Positions 63,655 to 64,000 of a stretch of 64,000 nucleotides of DNA are shown one piece after another. The notes beneath the pieces are model-generated. The model saw nothing but the letters and a program-made list of their open reading frames with translations, had not been told where the DNA came from and did no database searches. Each line of letters opens with the position of its first letter. Position 1 is the stretch's first letter. Source of the DNA: Henriciella sp. (lineage in GTDB: Bacteria > Pseudomonadota > Alphaproteobacteria > Caulobacterales > Hyphomonadaceae); contig JAEPOM010000006.1 in NCBI GenBank assembly GCA_017642885.1, forward strand, positions 100,008 to 164,007, read 5' to 3'. Both the position numbers and the translations under genes were made by a program.

Positions 63655-63682
63655 AAACCCCGCTGTTTTCACAGCGGGGTTT
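63655..63682 (-). terminator. Intrinsic terminator of tuf
   Basis: AAACCCCGCTG (63655-63665) pairs perfectly with CAGCGGGGTTT (63672-63682), loop TTTTCA. On the minus strand the stem runs into TTTTTTG. It lies 27 bases after the tuf stop. Confidence 0.9.
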
Positions 63683-63709
63683 GCTTGTTTTGGGTTTGGT
63701 GTGCTGGGT

Positions 63710-64000
63710 TTAGGCTTTAACAGCCGCAACAACACCCGCGCCAACCGTGCGGCCACCTTCGCGGATCGCGAAGCGCAGGCCCTGGTCCATGGCGATTGGC
63801 TGGATCAGCTCAACGCTCATCTTCACATTGTCGCCTGGCAGAACCATTTCCTTGTCCGCTGGCAGAGTAACAACACCGGTCACGTCTGTCGTACGGAAGT
63901 AGAATTGTGGACGATAATTGGTGAAGAATGGCGTGTGACGGCCACCCTCTTCCTTGGTCAGGATGTAGGCTTCAGCTTCAAACGTCGTGTGCGGCGTGAT
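63710..64000 (-). CDS. tuf: Elongation factor Tu (C-terminal part, cut by window edge)
   Basis: EF-Tu brings aminoacyl-tRNA to the ribosome. The last 96 residues are visible: [60 protein letters not shown] and the end AAVKA. This is the domain 3 barrel. The start lies outside the window to the right. Confidence 0.97.
   Translation of the reverse strand: MTPHTTFEAEAYILTKEEGGRHTPFFTNYRPQFYFRTTDVTGVVTLPADKEMVLPGDNVKMSVELIQPIAMDQGLRFAIREGGRTVGAGVVAAVKA

Noticed and set aside
1..64000. CRISPR arrays, insertion sequences, prophage or attachment sites
   Set aside because: No regularly spaced repeats, transposase or integrase motifs, or tRNA-flanking direct repeats were seen.

Overview
This window looks like a chromosomal segment of a free-living, aerobic alphaproteobacterium, probably a marine member of the Caulobacterales/Hyphomonadaceae group. 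That guess rests on the fused CysQ-DUF4170 protein, the plant-type glutamate-cysteine ligase, DUF2237, DUF983, the arginine succinyltransferase operon, the aa3 oxidase gene order and a DUF3450/TtpC-type TonB system. No phage, transposase, integrase or CRISPR array is visible. Almost all DNA is coding, and many neighbours overlap by 1-11 bases.

Layout. 1-8 kb: trmFO (partial), tldE, a CysQ-DUF4170 fusion, an MsbA-like ABC exporter, then on the minus strand a DsbA-like protein, DUF2237, a fatty acid desaturase and ubiA. 8-13.4 kb: rsmE, glutamate-cysteine ligase, a secreted unknown, and a methyltransferase divergent from a TPR/2-oxoglutarate oxygenase fusion. 13.4-16.4 kb: a TonB-dependent receptor. 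16.8-26.6 kb: a 12-gene minus-strand run holding molybdenum cofactor genes (xdhC-mocA fusion, moaA, moaD, moaE), a two-subunit xanthine-oxidase-family molybdenum hydroxylase, flavocytochrome c sulfide dehydrogenase (fccA, fccB) and soxX, soxY, soxZ, soxA. 26.9-34 kb: tRNA-Lys, a lipoprotein, and an arginine catabolic operon (M20 hydrolase, astA, astD, astB) running into tgt. 34-40.6 kb: an eight-gene TonB energising cluster with two ExbB-type, two ExbD-type and two TonB proteins, split by an internal terminator and promoter. 40.9-50 kb: tRNA-Gln, sppA, chorismate mutase, an HPt protein, lipid A/Kdo genes (waaA, lpxK, acyltransferase), a pseudouridine synthase and a cytochrome P450. 50-59 kb: an EAL protein, thrC and the cytochrome c oxidase genes. 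59-64 kb: a TPR protein, tldD, a stand-alone TonB C-terminal domain, a POT peptide transporter and the end of tuf.

How the parts fit. The most notable block is the molybdenum-sulfur run. The molybdenum hydroxylase gene overlaps fccA, and fccA, fccB, soxX, soxY, soxZ and soxA follow either overlapping or (soxY to soxZ) 8 bases apart. Synthesis of the cofactor, the enzyme that uses it and periplasmic sulfur-oxidation proteins therefore look co-expressed. SoxB and SoxCD are absent from the window. The SoxY carrier cysteine sits in AACVV instead of the canonical GGCGG, and SoxA, SoxX, FccA and the molybdenum subunit all carry a lipobox. This suggests a membrane-tethered, non-canonical sulfur pathway, which is an inference from sequence and gene order only.
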